From Mycobacterium sp. DL440 (lineage in GTDB: Bacteria; Actinomycetota; Actinomycetes; Mycobacteriales; Mycobacteriaceae): DNA of 64,000 nt. The notes under the pieces are model-generated. The model ran no database searches and had not been told where the DNA came from. It was given only the letters and a program-made list of their open reading frames with translations. Made by a program: the position numbers and the translations under genes. Shown in pieces: positions 21,578 to 31,072 of this stretch (the stretch's first letter is position 1; every line of letters begins with the position of its first letter). Location of the stretch: positions 2,774,196 to 2,838,195 of the forward strand of contig NZ_CP050191.1 of NCBI RefSeq assembly GCF_011745145.1, read 5' to 3'.

Positions 21578-21970
21578 CGCCTGCGCGCGGCGCAGCACCT
21601 CACGTGCCTGGTGGGAATGCAGGGCGTCGACCGGGCGGGCATTGGCCACCTGCTCGGTGCGGCCGTCGGCGGTGATCGTCAGCGACTCGTCCGGGGTGAA
21701 CAGCCAGCGCACGATCTCGGTGTCGCGGTACCCGCCGTCGCGCAGCACGACCAGCAGGCCAGGCAGGTGCTTGACCACATGCCCGTCGCCATCGAAGAAG
21801 ATCTTCGGCACCACCATGACGCGGTCGCGGCGCACGGCGATCAACTGACCGTCGCGCAACTGTTGATGGACCTTGGTGACCGGAATGCCGAGCAAACCCG
21901 ACACCGTCGGTAGGTCGTACACGGGCTCGTCGGGGTCCAAGACGTCATCGGCGACCGGAATGCTGCTCAC
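21566..21970 (-). CDS. Winged-helix DNA-binding protein, PknL substrate (Rv2175c-type)
   Basis: The 134-residue protein is a mycobacterial HTH protein whose M. tuberculosis homologue is phosphorylated by PknL at an N-terminal threonine. The start is the GTG at 21970 (MSSIPVADDVLDPDEPVYDL), supported by a -10 hexamer exactly 7 nt upstream. Conserved stretches include LPGLLVVLRDGGYRDTEIVRWLFTPD and ARPVDALHSHQAREV. With this start the N-terminal tail is shorter than recalled for M. tuberculosis and has no Thr before the folded domain, so regulation by phosphorylation may differ. The gene lies back-to-back with pknL. Confidence 0.87.
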   Translation of the reverse strand: MSSIPVADDVLDPDEPVYDLPTVSGLLGIPVTKVHQQLRDGQLIAVRRDRVMVVPKIFFDGDGHVVKHLPGLLVVLRDGGYRDTEIVRWLFTPDESLTITADGRTEQVANARPVDALHSHQAREVLRRAQALGY

Positions 21971-21977
21971 CGCACTG

Positions 21978-21983
21978 ATTCTA
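21978..21983 (-). promoter_or_regulatory. -10 element TAGAAT for a leaderless Rv2175c-type transcript
   Basis: TAGAAT on the minus strand fits the mycobacterial TANNNT -10 consensus. It is followed by 7 nt and then the GTG start, so transcription would begin at the start codon. Leaderless mRNAs of this form are common in mycobacteria. It lies 20 bp from the opposing pknL -10. Confidence 0.5.
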
Positions 21984-22002
21984 AGACCACGGCCGCAACT
22001 CG

Positions 22003-22008
22003 TAACAT
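22003..22008 (+). promoter_or_regulatory. -10 element TAACAT for a leaderless pknL transcript
   Basis: TAACAT fits TANNNT and is followed by 7 nt and a GTG (22016). This placement argues that the ATG at 22007, which overlaps the hexamer, is not the start codon and that the mRNA begins at the GTG. Confidence 0.5.
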
Positions 22009-22015
22009 GTGTCCG

Positions 22016-23266
22016 GTGGAGCAGCAATCGGATCCACTCGTCGGCACCATGCTCGACGGGCGCTATCGCGTTGACACCGTCATCGCCACCGGCGGCATGT
22101 CCACGGTCTATCGCGGGCTCGATGTCCGCCTGGACCGTCCCGTCGCGCTGAAGGTGATGGACTCCCGCTACAGCGGCGACAACCACTTCCTGACCAGGTT
22201 CGGGCGCGAGGCCAAGGCGGTGGCCCGGTTGAAGGATCCCGGGTTGGTCGCCGTCTACGACCAGGGGATCGACCACCAACACCCGTTCCTCGTGATGGAG
22301 CTGATCGAGGGCGGCACACTCCGCGAACTGCTGGCCGAACGCGGCCCGATGCCCCCGCACGCGGTCGCCGCGGTGCTGGCTCCGGTACTCGGTGGGCTCG
22401 CGGTGGCACACCGCGCCGGCCTGGTGCACCGCGACATCAAGCCCGAGAACGTCCTGATCTCCGACGACGGCGAGGTCAAGATCGCCGACTTCGGCCTGGT
22501 GCGCGCCGTCGCCGAGGCCAAGATCACCTCGACCAGCGTGATCCTGGGCACCGCGGCCTACCTGTCCCCCGAGCAGGTGAGCACCGGCGACGCCGACCCG
22601 CGCAGCGACGTGTACGCCGTCGGCATCCTCACCTACGAACTGCTCACGGGCGTCACGCCATTCACCGGAGACTCGGCGCTCACCGTGGCCTATCAGCGCA
22701 TGGACAACGATGTGCCCGCACCGAGCGGGATAATCGCCGGGGTGCCAAAGCAATTCGACCAGTTCGTGCGCCGCGCCACCGCACGCGATCCGGGACAACG
22801 CTTCGCCGACGCCGACGACATGCGGGCCGAACTGGCCGAGATCGTCGACGACCTCGGCCTGCCGGCGTTCCGCGTACCCGCACCGCGGCATTCGGCGCAG
22901 CACCTGGCCGCCACCCGTGTGCACGACCTCGGCGCCCCCGACGACCGCCATGCAGAGACGACCGTCGTAACTGCCGCGCCGCCGTCCCCGCCGGTGGCGC
23001 CCCCGGTTGCTCCCGCACCGCGGCAGCCCACCCGCGAGATCACCCGCGACCAGCACGACTGGGCACCGATCCCGGCCGATCCCCAAGCGGCCGAATACTC
23101 GCTCGGGGCAGGGCAATTCGCCGGTATCGAAATGAGCGAGTTCCACTGGGCCCGCCAACGCGCCCAACGGGCGCTGGCGTTCTGGGTGATCGCGGTACTC
23201 ACCCTGACGGGCCTGGTCGCCGCCGCAGCGTGGACGCTGGGCAGCAACATCGGCGCGTTGCTCTAG
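22016..23266 (+). CDS. pknL: Serine/threonine protein kinase PknL
   Basis: A transmembrane eukaryotic-type Ser/Thr kinase. From the GTG at 22016 (MEQQSDPLVGTML) it has 416 residues. The kinase domain, roughly residues 15-275, has a glycine loop variant (IATGGMSTVYRG), the catalytic Lys in VALKVMD, the HRDIKPEN catalytic loop, DFGLVR, and an activation loop rich in Thr/Ser (KITSTSVILGTAAYLSPEQ). A Pro/Ala-rich linker follows. One membrane segment sits at the very C-terminus (FWVIAVLTLTGLVAAAAW) with only about ten residues outside. An alternative ATG at 22007 adds three residues. Its known substrate is encoded divergently next door. Confidence 0.95.
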   Translation: MEQQSDPLVGTMLDGRYRVDTVIATGGMSTVYRGLDVRLDRPVALKVMDSRYSGDNHFLTRFGREAKAVARLKDPGLVAVYDQGIDHQHPFLVMELIEGGTLRELLAERGPMPPHAVAAVLAPVLGGLAVAHRAGLVHRDIKPENVLISDDGEVKIADFGLVRAVAEAKITSTSVILGTAAYLSPEQVSTGDADPRSDVYAVGILTYELLTGVTPFTGDSALTVAYQRMDNDVPAPSGIIAGVPKQFDQFVRRATARDPGQRFADADDMRAELAEIVDDLGLPAFRVPAPRHSAQHLAATRVHDLGAPDDRHAETTVVTAAPPSPPVAPPVAPAPRQPTREITRDQHDWAPIPADPQAAEYSLGAGQFAGIEMSEFHWARQRAQRALAFWVIAVLTLTGLVAAAAWTLGSNIGALL

Positions 23267-23275
23267 CCGACAGTC

Positions 23276-24706
<1,431 letters not shown>

Positions 24707-25225
24707 TCAGGGTTGTGTGGTGCCGGATTCCCGCGCCGGGGTGAGCCCGATCCCCGTCATCAACTGGAACCGGTGCAGATTGTGCCTGGCATCGACGAGT
24801 GCGTCGTGCGCATCGGTCGGTCGCGCGGGCATTCGCGGTGATCCACGGTCCTCCCAGAACTGGCGCAGTTCGCGGGTGAACCGCGGCATCGCCGGAGGCA
24901 GATCGGTCATCGGGCCCCACAGCTGGCACAACACCACGTGGTCATAGGCACCCACCCACGCCCACAACTCGATCGGTTCGTCACCGTCGACGTTGAAGAA
25001 ATCCTCCAGCTCCGACCGGATCTGCCGCCGTGACCGCCACAGCTTCGACGCCGGGGACGGCAGCTTGGGCAGCACATGCTTGCGCACCCACCGGCCGGCC
25101 CGGTCCGGATTGAATTCCGTCGAGATCGCGTAGTACTCGCGGCCGTCCTCGGCGGCGACGCCGATCGAGATCAGCTCGATGGTGCGACCGTCGTCGATGA
25201 ACTCGGTGTCATAGAAGTAGCGCAT
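24707..25225 (-). CDS. DEDD-family 3'-5' exoribonuclease (Rv2179c-type)
   Basis: This 172-residue protein resembles the mycobacterial RNase T-like exoribonuclease family founded by Rv2179c, which trims 3' single-stranded RNA overhangs. The first acidic pair is in FYDTEFIDDG (Asp and Glu, residues about 5-8). AWVGAYDHVVLCQLWG holds the second Asp, and the third site is DAHDALVDARHNL with the His and Asp of a DEDDh active site. The ATG at 25225 shares one base with the TGA of the upstream membrane protein gene (TGATG), so the two are translationally coupled. The preceding GTG would add one Met only. Confidence 0.9.
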   Translation of the reverse strand: MRYFYDTEFIDDGRTIELISIGVAAEDGREYYAISTEFNPDRAGRWVRKHVLPKLPSPASKLWRSRRQIRSELEDFFNVDGDEPIELWAWVGAYDHVVLCQLWGPMTDLPPAMPRFTRELRQFWEDRGSPRMPARPTDAHDALVDARHNLHRFQLMTGIGLTPARESGTTQP

Positions 25226-26109
25226 CACCCGATCCGTCCGGTCCGCTCGGCGGAGGCTCCCGGTGACTGCGCCGGGGCGGGGGCCGCGTGGATCTCACGA
25301 TCCAGCTGCGCGTCGACGGTGGCGTCGTCGGGGAACTTCGGCATGCCGGTGATCGCGTCCTGCAACCACAACTTGGCCTGCACCACAGGCCGGCGCAGCC
25401 AGCGCTCTCGCTCCAGAGCGCGGTGCATCTTGCCTGGATGGCCGGTGTAGCGCCAACGCGCCCACGGCGCATGCGGCCGCGACAGCCGAACTGCCCCGAC
25501 GAACAACAACGGGGTTATGAACATGCCCACCAATCCAGTCCACACCTTGCCTTTGAGCAGCACCACCACCGCCAGGAGCAGGGTCAGTACCGCAACTATG
25601 ACCACGAGCGCCCGCATGGCCGCCGACTGGTCCTCGCGCCAGATACCGATATCAAAGAATGACAGCGGATTGAAACCCAGGATCAACAACCCCGCCACCG
25701 CCACTGCGGCGAACACCGCATCCACCGAGGTACGGCCGTCCTCGGCCCAGTACACGTCCGACAGATGCAGGATCAGTGCGAACTCGTCGAGCACCAGGGC
25801 CGCGCCGATGCCGAAGAACACCGCGGCCACCGTGAACTCCGGTACACCGCCGTTGACCGCGAGCGTCACCATCGTCACACCCGAAGCCATCACCAGCACG
25901 ACGCCGATCACCATGTGATGGATGTGCACGGATCCGTGCCCCATGTTGCGAGGCTGCCACCACTTCGGCGGCCGTTCGCGGCCGGCATTCCTGCGGATGT
26001 AACGCACCACGAGACGCGTCACGAAGAACGTGAGAATGAACGCCACCAGGCAGCACAGCAACGGCAGGCGATCGCGGGTGAGGAAATCGAGGTGAACGGT
26101 CGCATGCAC
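25225..26109 (-). CDS. Conserved integral membrane protein (Rv2180c-type)
   Basis: A 294-residue polytopic membrane protein with about seven hydrophobic segments and a conserved histidine-rich loop, GHGSVHIHHMVIGVV, near residues 57-71. The second half is hydrophobic up to LLFVGAVRLSRPHAPW, followed by a charged cytoplasmic tail (LEREERWLRRPV-like). No characterised function is recognised. The start is a GTG at 26109 preceded at leaderless distance by TAAGTT. The gene is first in a two-gene unit with the exoribonuclease. Confidence 0.85.
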   Translation of the reverse strand: MHATVHLDFLTRDRLPLLCCLVAFILTFFVTRLVVRYIRRNAGRERPPKWWQPRNMGHGSVHIHHMVIGVVLVMASGVTMVTLAVNGGVPEFTVAAVFFGIGAALVLDEFALILHLSDVYWAEDGRTSVDAVFAAVAVAGLLILGFNPLSFFDIGIWREDQSAAMRALVVIVAVLTLLLAVVVLLKGKVWTGLVGMFITPLLFVGAVRLSRPHAPWARWRYTGHPGKMHRALERERWLRRPVVQAKLWLQDAITGMPKFPDDATVDAQLDREIHAAPAPAQSPGASAERTGRIG

Positions 26110-26115
26110 GCACAG

Positions 26116-26121
26116 AACTTA
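26116..26121 (-). promoter_or_regulatory. -10 element TAAGTT for leaderless Rv2180c-type gene
   Basis: TAAGTT on the minus strand is followed by 6 nt and the GTG at 26109. On the other strand TAGTCT (26176-26181), 9 nt ahead of the ATG at 26191, may serve the divergent mannosyltransferase gene. Confidence 0.4.
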
Positions 26122-26190
26122 CGCCGACCTGCGCGCGTCGCGAGTGCGGATGCGCCGTCGGAGTGTGGCCCCCGATAGTCTGTTGAGGAC

Positions 26191-27504
26191 ATGAGTAAGC
26201 GGCAGTCGCCCGGCGGGGCTGGTTGGGCACCGACGATCGGGTGGCGGCTTTTTCAGTTGCTCACAGCGGCCGGGTTGATCCTGGTCGGCTGGAGGCTTCT
26301 GGGGCACGTGCCCTATCGCATCGACATCGACGTGTATCGGATGGGCGGGCGGGCGTGGCTGGACAACCAGTCGCTGTACGCCGACGGCGCCATCTTCCAC
26401 ACCCAGGGCGGCCTGGACCTGCCGTTCACCTATCCCCCGCTCGCGGCGATCATGTTCGCCCCGTTTGCCTGGCTCTCGTTGCCTGCGGCCAGTCTGGCGA
26501 TCACCGCCACCACGCTGGTGCTGCTGATCGTCTCCATGGTGATCGTGCTGACCCGGCTGAACGTTTGGCCGGACACCGCGATCAGCTCCGAGCCCGCCTG
26601 GCTGCGGCGCTGCTGGCTGGCCACCGCGCTGGTGGCACCCGCGGTCATCTGGCTGGAGCCGATCCGGTCGAACTTCGAGTTCGGGCAGATCAACGTGGTG
26701 CTGATGATGCTGGTGGTCGCCGACTGCGTTCCGCGCCGCACGCCGTGGCCGCGCGGTGTGTTGTTGGGTGTGGCGATCGCGCTCAAGCTGACCCCCGCGG
26801 TATTCCTGCTGTACTTCCTGCTGCGCCGCGATGTACGCACCCTGCTGCGGACCGCCGCGGCCGCAGTGGCAGCGACGCTGGCCGGGTTCGTCCTGGCCTG
26901 GACGGACTCGATCGAGTACTGGACCGAGACGGTGCGCAACACCGACCGGATCGGTACGGCCACGCTCAATACCAACCAGAACATTGCGGGCACTCTGGCC
27001 CGGCTCGGCCTGTCCGAGGGTCCGCGGTTCGCCTTGTGGGTCGTCGCCTGCTTCGCGGTGTTGGCGCTGACGGTGTGGGCGGCAAGGCGCGTCCTGCGCA
27101 CCGGCGCCGATGAGGCCCCGGTGGTCACCCTGATCTGTGTGGCGATGTTCGGCCTGGTGGTCTCACCGGTGTCGTGGTCGCATCACTGGGTGTGGTCACT
27201 ACCCACCTTGTTGGTGACCGGCGTGCTCGCCTACCGGATGCGCCAGTTCCATCTGTCCGCGCTGGCCCTGGCCCTGGTGACCCTGATCGGGTTCGCCTTG
27301 ATGGTGTGGACGCCTATCGCGTTGTTGACCCCGCACCACGAAACTGCGGCATCGGTGATGCGGCAGCTGGCCGGTGACGCCTACCTGTGGTGGGCGCTCG
27401 CGGTCATCGCCGTCATCGGACTCGTGTCCACATCCAGGACGGGCCAGACCACCGCCGTCCCCGCCACCCCGCTGGTCCAACTCAGCGGGGGCGAAGCGGC
27501 CTAA
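26191..27504 (+). CDS. Alpha-(1->2)-mannosyltransferase, GT87/DUF2029 type (Rv2181/MptC-type)
   Basis: This membrane GT-C glycosyltransferase adds alpha-1,2-mannose branches to the lipomannan/LAM backbone in mycobacteria. The 437-residue protein has about ten membrane segments, with the first extracytoplasmic loop carrying [23 protein letters not shown] and [13 protein letters not shown], the conserved acidic and Pro-rich loops of the GT87 family. A GAGGA ribosome site precedes the ATG. Its 3' end overlaps the convergent plsC by 4 nt. It belongs functionally with mptA and pimB' in this window. Confidence 0.9.
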   Translation: MSKRQSPGGAGWAPTIGWRLFQLLTAAGLILVGWRLLGHVPYRIDIDVYRMGGRAWLDNQSLYADGAIFHTQGGLDLPFTYPPLAAIMFAPFAWLSLPAASLAITATTLVLLIVSMVIVLTRLNVWPDTAISSEPAWLRRCWLATALVAPAVIWLEPIRSNFEFGQINVVLMMLVVADCVPRRTPWPRGVLLGVAIALKLTPAVFLLYFLLRRDVRTLLRTAAAAVAATLAGFVLAWTDSIEYWTETVRNTDRIGTATLNTNQNIAGTLARLGLSEGPRFALWVVACFAVLALTVWAARRVLRTGADEAPVVTLICVAMFGLVVSPVSWSHHWVWSLPTLLVTGVLAYRMRQFHLSALALALVTLIGFALMVWTPIALLTPHHETAASVMRQLAGDAYLWWALAVIAVIGLVSTSRTGQTTAVPATPLVQLSGGEAA

Positions 27505-28244
27505 CCGGCCGCGGCGTGCGGCAGGCGCGACGCGGGCTTGGTCGTATCGACCGGCTGACCGTTGGTCTGCTGCGCGCTCTCCTTGATGGCAGCGGCGTAG
27601 AGGTCGACGTATTCCTGACCGGAAAGGTCCATGAGGTCGTACATCACCTCGTCGATCACCGCGCGCTCGATGAAGCGGTTGCCGGCCAGACCGTCGAACC
27701 GGCTGAAGTCCATGGGCTTGCCGAATCTGACCTCGACCCGGCCGAACCGCAGCCCCTTCGTCCCGGGCGGATTGACCACGTCGGTACCGACCATGGCCAC
27801 CGGAATCACCGGAACCCCGGTCTCCAGCGCCAACCGGGCCAGTCCGGTCTTGCCCTTGTAGAGGCGCCCATCGGGCGAACGGGTGCCCTCGGGATACATG
27901 CCGAGCAGCTTGCCCTCGCCGAGGATCCGGGTGGCGGTGACCAGAGCTGCCTGCGCCGAGTCCGCGTCGGTGCGGTCGATCGGAACCTGGCCGGCCACCG
28001 TGTAGAACCACGCCAGGATCCGGCCCTTGATTCCCGTGCCGGTGAAGTACTCCTGCTTGGCCAGGAACGTGATGCGGCGGTTGACCACCAGCGGCAGGTA
28101 GAAGCTGTCCATCACCGCCAGGTGGTTACTGGCCAGGATGGCCGGACCATCACTCGGGACATGTTCCAGCCCAGTGATTTTCGGCCGGCCGAGGACGGCC
28201 AGTAAGGGGCCCAACAGGACGTACTTGAACAGCCAATACCACAT
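27501..28244 (-). CDS. 1-acyl-sn-glycerol-3-phosphate acyltransferase (PlsC family, Rv2182c-type)
   Basis: PlsC enzymes acylate lysophosphatidic acid to phosphatidic acid at the membrane. The 247-residue protein begins [15 protein letters not shown] (hydrophobic anchor). It has the catalytic HX4D box as NHLAVMD near residue 38, the FLAKQEYF block, and the acyl-acceptor motif [24 protein letters not shown] site precedes the ATG at 28244; the frame is open 19 codons farther but lacks conservation. It is the last gene of the minus-strand SRPBCC / ArsA-like operon. Confidence 0.92.
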   Translation of the reverse strand: MWYWLFKYVLLGPLLAVLGRPKITGLEHVPSDGPAILASNHLAVMDSFYLPLVVNRRITFLAKQEYFTGTGIKGRILAWFYTVAGQVPIDRTDADSAQAALVTATRILGEGKLLGMYPEGTRSPDGRLYKGKTGLARLALETGVPVIPVAMVGTDVVNPPGTKGLRFGRVEVRFGKPMDFSRFDGLAGNRFIERAVIDEVMYDLMDLSGQEYVDLYAAAIKESAQQTNGQPVDTTKPASRLPHAAAG

Positions 28245-28352
28245 GGACCCTCCACCTTGGGCGCACCGCACAATGCTCTGCGACAACTGTACCCAGGCCA
28301 TGTTGTGGCTACCACATCAAGTCCTGGATGCCTGCTGAGTCTCAGCGGCAGC

Positions 28353-28787
28353 TCAATCCGCTGGGCCCTCCACGGTGACCGGGATGTGCTGGTAGCGGCC
28401 AGGAGGCGGCGGGGGCGGGTAATCGTCGGGCGGAGACCCCTCCGGCCCGCCGTCGGGGTCCGGGCTATCTCCGCCGGGACCGGTACCGCCACTGCCGGAT
28501 CCACCGCCGGCGGACTCATCGACCCCCTCATCAAGGACCGCGCGGATCACCGTCAGCAAGGCCACGCTGTGCTCGGCGATGACCGACAGCAGCGGATGCT
28601 GCTCGCCGTTGGCCACCGCTGCCAGCGCACACACCGGGCACCACACCTGCTGACACTTGCCGGGTGTGCTGTCGGCCGACGCCGCGAAGTTGGCCGCCGC
28701 CAACCGCACCGCCGGATCCAGCCGGTCCAGGATGTCCTGTGCCAATTGCCGCAGCTCCGAACCCAGCTCGGGATGAGACCCCGTCAT
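28353..28787 (-). CDS. Conserved hypothetical protein with Cys motif and Pro/Gly-rich tail (Rv2183c-type)
   Basis: A 144-residue protein starting MTGSHPELGSELRQLAQDIL. The first 100 residues are helical, with a cysteine cluster CQQVWCPVC (C-x4-C-x2-C) near residue 50 that could bind metal. The last 45 residues are low-complexity Gly/Ser/Asp/Pro with a run of prolines. No characterised family is recognised. The ATG overlaps the stop of the ArsA-like ATPase gene (ATGA), so it is translationally coupled to it and probably works with it. Confidence 0.8.
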   Translation of the reverse strand: MTGSHPELGSELRQLAQDILDRLDPAVRLAAANFAASADSTPGKCQQVWCPVCALAAVANGEQHPLLSVIAEHSVALLTVIRAVLDEGVDESAGGGSGSGGTGPGGDSPDPDGGPEGSPPDDYPPPPPPGRYQHIPVTVEGPAD

Positions 28788-30043
28788 GCCGGCCACACCT
28801 CCGGGTTCGGACGAAAACGTACCGTCAGCTCGCCACCTCGCAATTGGGCATCCGTCACAATGCACCGACGCAGGACGGAGGCCAACCGCACGCGGCGACG
28901 CATCCCTGCGACGCCGATGATCAAGTCGTCATCGACGCGACCCAGCGTGAGGCCGGCCGAATCGATCTGCGGCAACTCTAGCCGCAACCGGTACACCGCT
29001 TCGAGTCCAGACCCCGACTCACGGTCGACGATGGGCCGCAGCGGGCCCGGCGGCGGCGACCCGTCGCGCCGTCGAGCGCCGTCGATCAGCTCCCCCAGCG
29101 CCTTGGCACCGATCGGTTCCCCCGGGACGTGCGGAACCAGCACCAGCTGCACGTCACCGATCGTGGTGTCGAGGTCGTCGAGCACGGTCCGCTGCTCGGC
29201 GATCCGCTCGGTGTACCAGTCGAATGCGGGATGCGCCGGCAGGTTCTGGTATTCGAACGAATCATCCTGCACCAAAATCTGATTGACGATGATCTCGGCC
29301 ACCTCGACGCCCATCAGGGCAAGCGATCCCAGGGTCCGTGAGGCCTCCGCGGCCACCACCCGCTCCGGGGTGAGCACCAGATGTGCGCTCACCCGGGACC
29401 CGTCGGTGAGCAGGGTGCCGAGCCGGCGGATACCGGCATCCACGCGTTCGATCAGGGCGACGATCGCCGCACTGACCTCATCGGGTGAGCCCGAGAGTCG
29501 GCGGTGCCGCGGCCAGGCCCGCTCCAGATAGAGGCCGAAGGTGTCCGGCAGCGTCAGCATCCGCAGTGCATCGGCAGTCGAGGCGCAGTCCACCACCACG
29601 TGATCCCAGCGCCCGGAATCGGCGAGCTCACCCACCTCGTGCAGCCCGAGGACTTCCTGGATTCCGGGAAGTGCCGAAAGTTCTTCAGGGGCAACGTCTC
29701 CCAGATCGGACTCGGGGAACCGGGCCGCCAGCGGGCCGGCCGTCTCGGCCCAGCGCGCCCCCAGCAGCGCCAGCGTGTCGAGGGCCAGGGCGTCCAGGAC
29801 ACCGCCTTCGTCGGTCAGGCCGGTGTCCAGATCGCTGAGCACGCGGGTGGGGGCCCGCTGCCCCGTAGGGGCGAGCGCGATCCCGAGGACGTCTCCGGTG
29901 GAATGCGCCTGATCGGTGGACACGATCAGCACCCGCTCACCGGACGCGGCGTCCCGGACCGCGGTGGCGGTCGCCAGCGTCGACTTACCTACCCCGCCCT
30001 TGCCGACGAACAGGCTTATCCTGGCGGGGGTCGAGGGTGTCAC
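28784..30043 (-). CDS. ArsA/Get3-like ATPase (Rv2184c-type)
   Basis: A 419-residue single-domain ATPase of the deviant Walker A (SIMIBI) class. The P-loop FVGKGGVGKSTLATATAV is at residues 12-29, VLIVSTDQAHSTGDVLG is the switch I / A' region, and DHVVVDCASTADALRML the switch II region. ArsA/Get3 proteins use ATP-driven dimer changes to move cargo; there is no evidence of arsenic genes here, and the cysteines of arsenite-binding ArsA are not evident. The start is a GTG overlapping the SRPBCC stop by 4 nt, and the end overlaps the hypothetical gene by 4 nt. Cargo is unknown; the neighbours suggest a lipid or membrane role. Confidence 0.9.
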   Translation of the reverse strand: MTPSTPARISLFVGKGGVGKSTLATATAVRDAASGERVLIVSTDQAHSTGDVLGIALAPTGQRAPTRVLSDLDTGLTDEGGVLDALALDTLALLGARWAETAGPLAARFPESDLGDVAPEELSALPGIQEVLGLHEVGELADSGRWDHVVVDCASTADALRMLTLPDTFGLYLERAWPRHRRLSGSPDEVSAAIVALIERVDAGIRRLGTLLTDGSRVSAHLVLTPERVVAAEASRTLGSLALMGVEVAEIIVNQILVQDDSFEYQNLPAHPAFDWYTERIAEQRTVLDDLDTTIGDVQLVLVPHVPGEPIGAKALGELIDGARRRDGSPPPGPLRPIVDRESGSGLEAVYRLRLELPQIDSAGLTLGRVDDDLIIGVAGMRRRVRLASVLRRCIVTDAQLRGGELTVRFRPNPEVWPA

Positions 30044-30477
30044 TCAGCCTCTGCTCGTTTCTTGAGGTCTTTGAGCGCGGTATCGGTGAGCCGCCGCTCG
30101 GCCTTGCGCTTGAGCAGCCCGATCATCGGGATGACCAGATCGACCGAGAGCTCATAGGTCACCTCGGTGCCGGAACCCTTGGGCGCCAAGCGATATGCAC
30201 CGTCCAGAGCGCGCAGCAACGAACTGGACACCAGCGACCACGTCACCGAGGTGCGGTCGGCAGGCCACACGTAGGCCAGCACCATGGTGTCCTTGAGTAC
30301 CGCGGCATCGAGCACCAGCCTGGCGGTCTGGGGATTGCCCTGGGCGTCGGTCTCGAGGACCTCGGCCTCCTTGTATTCGGCCACCCACTGCGGGTATGAG
30401 CCGATATCGGCGATGACATCCATCACCGTCACCGGATCAGCGTCGATGTAGATGGTCTGTGTCGTCTTGTCGGCCAC
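30040..30477 (-). CDS. SRPBCC (START/polyketide cyclase-like) family protein (Rv2185c-type)
   Basis: A 145-residue protein starting MADKTTQTIYIDADPVTVMD, the usual opening of SRPBCC domains, which form a deep hydrophobic ligand pocket. ADIGSYPQWVAEYKEAEVL and YRLAPKGSGTEVTYEL are typical SRPBCC strands. The GTG at 30477 is preferred over a GTG two codons upstream because the GAGAAGG site then has an 8-nt spacer. It overlaps the ATPase gene by 4 nt. The ligand is unknown. Confidence 0.87.
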   Translation of the reverse strand: MADKTTQTIYIDADPVTVMDVIADIGSYPQWVAEYKEAEVLETDAQGNPQTARLVLDAAVLKDTMVLAYVWPADRTSVTWSLVSSSLLRALDGAYRLAPKGSGTEVTYELSVDLVIPMIGLLKRKAERRLTDTALKDLKKRAEAE

Positions 30478-30588
30478 CGCCACACCCTTCTCCCCGCCCC
30501 GCGGGGGCCCATTGTCCCCCACCCCGCGGGGGCGCCTGGCTCTCGCCGAGAAATCTACCCTCCCGTAGAGCGACGCGGACGACACCGG

Positions 30589-30978
30589 TCAGGCCAGTCG
30601 GGACACTCCGACCGGGCGTGCCGACTCCAACCGCCGCTTGATCCCGAAGGCCATCGTCTTGCCCGCCACGCGGCGTTGGTGGTTCGCCTTTGCCAGATCC
30701 ATGCCGGCCAAGTCCTTTGCCGTGGCGCCGGACGGTTCGGCGTGCAGGAAGTAATGCAGCACCACCCCGTCCATCACCTGCTCCAGCCAGACCTCCATGG
30801 TGCCGGTCAGCGCACCGGTTACATTCCAGCGGTGGCCCTTTTCGGCGCGATCCTCGACGACCTTGAGCACCAGGTCGGGCCACCACCGCCGCCAACTGGC
30901 GGGATCGGCGACCGCGGCGCCCACGGCGACCGGATCGGCGCAGACGAACGTCTCGTCGGCGATCTGAATGCTGTTCAT
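30589..30978 (-). CDS. SRPBCC family protein (Rv2186c-type)
   Basis: A 129-residue second SRPBCC-like protein (MNSIQIADETFVCADPVAVG; ADPASWRRWWPDLVLKVVED). It is the first gene of the minus-strand set of five and divergent from fadD15, with 94 bp between starts. The 111-nt gap to the next SRPBCC gene contains a GC-rich repeated CGCGGGG stretch. Function unknown; pairing of two ligand-pocket proteins with an ArsA-like ATPase and PlsC suggests handling of a lipid. Confidence 0.85.
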   Translation of the reverse strand: MNSIQIADETFVCADPVAVGAAVADPASWRRWWPDLVLKVVEDRAEKGHRWNVTGALTGTMEVWLEQVMDGVVLHYFLHAEPSGATAKDLAGMDLAKANHQRRVAGKTMAFGIKRRLESARPVGVSRLA

Positions 30979-31072
30979 CGCGGACTAGCTTCACACATGC
31001 GCGATCACCTGCCTACCGCGGCCGACTAGGCTGACCCGCAAAGCCGGTATCACAAGCCTGGAGGGCAAGATC

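Noticed and set aside
28784..30043. Arsenite efflux ATPase ArsA
   Set aside because: Single ATPase domain, no evident metal-binding cysteines and no ars genes nearby; the operon points to another cargo.
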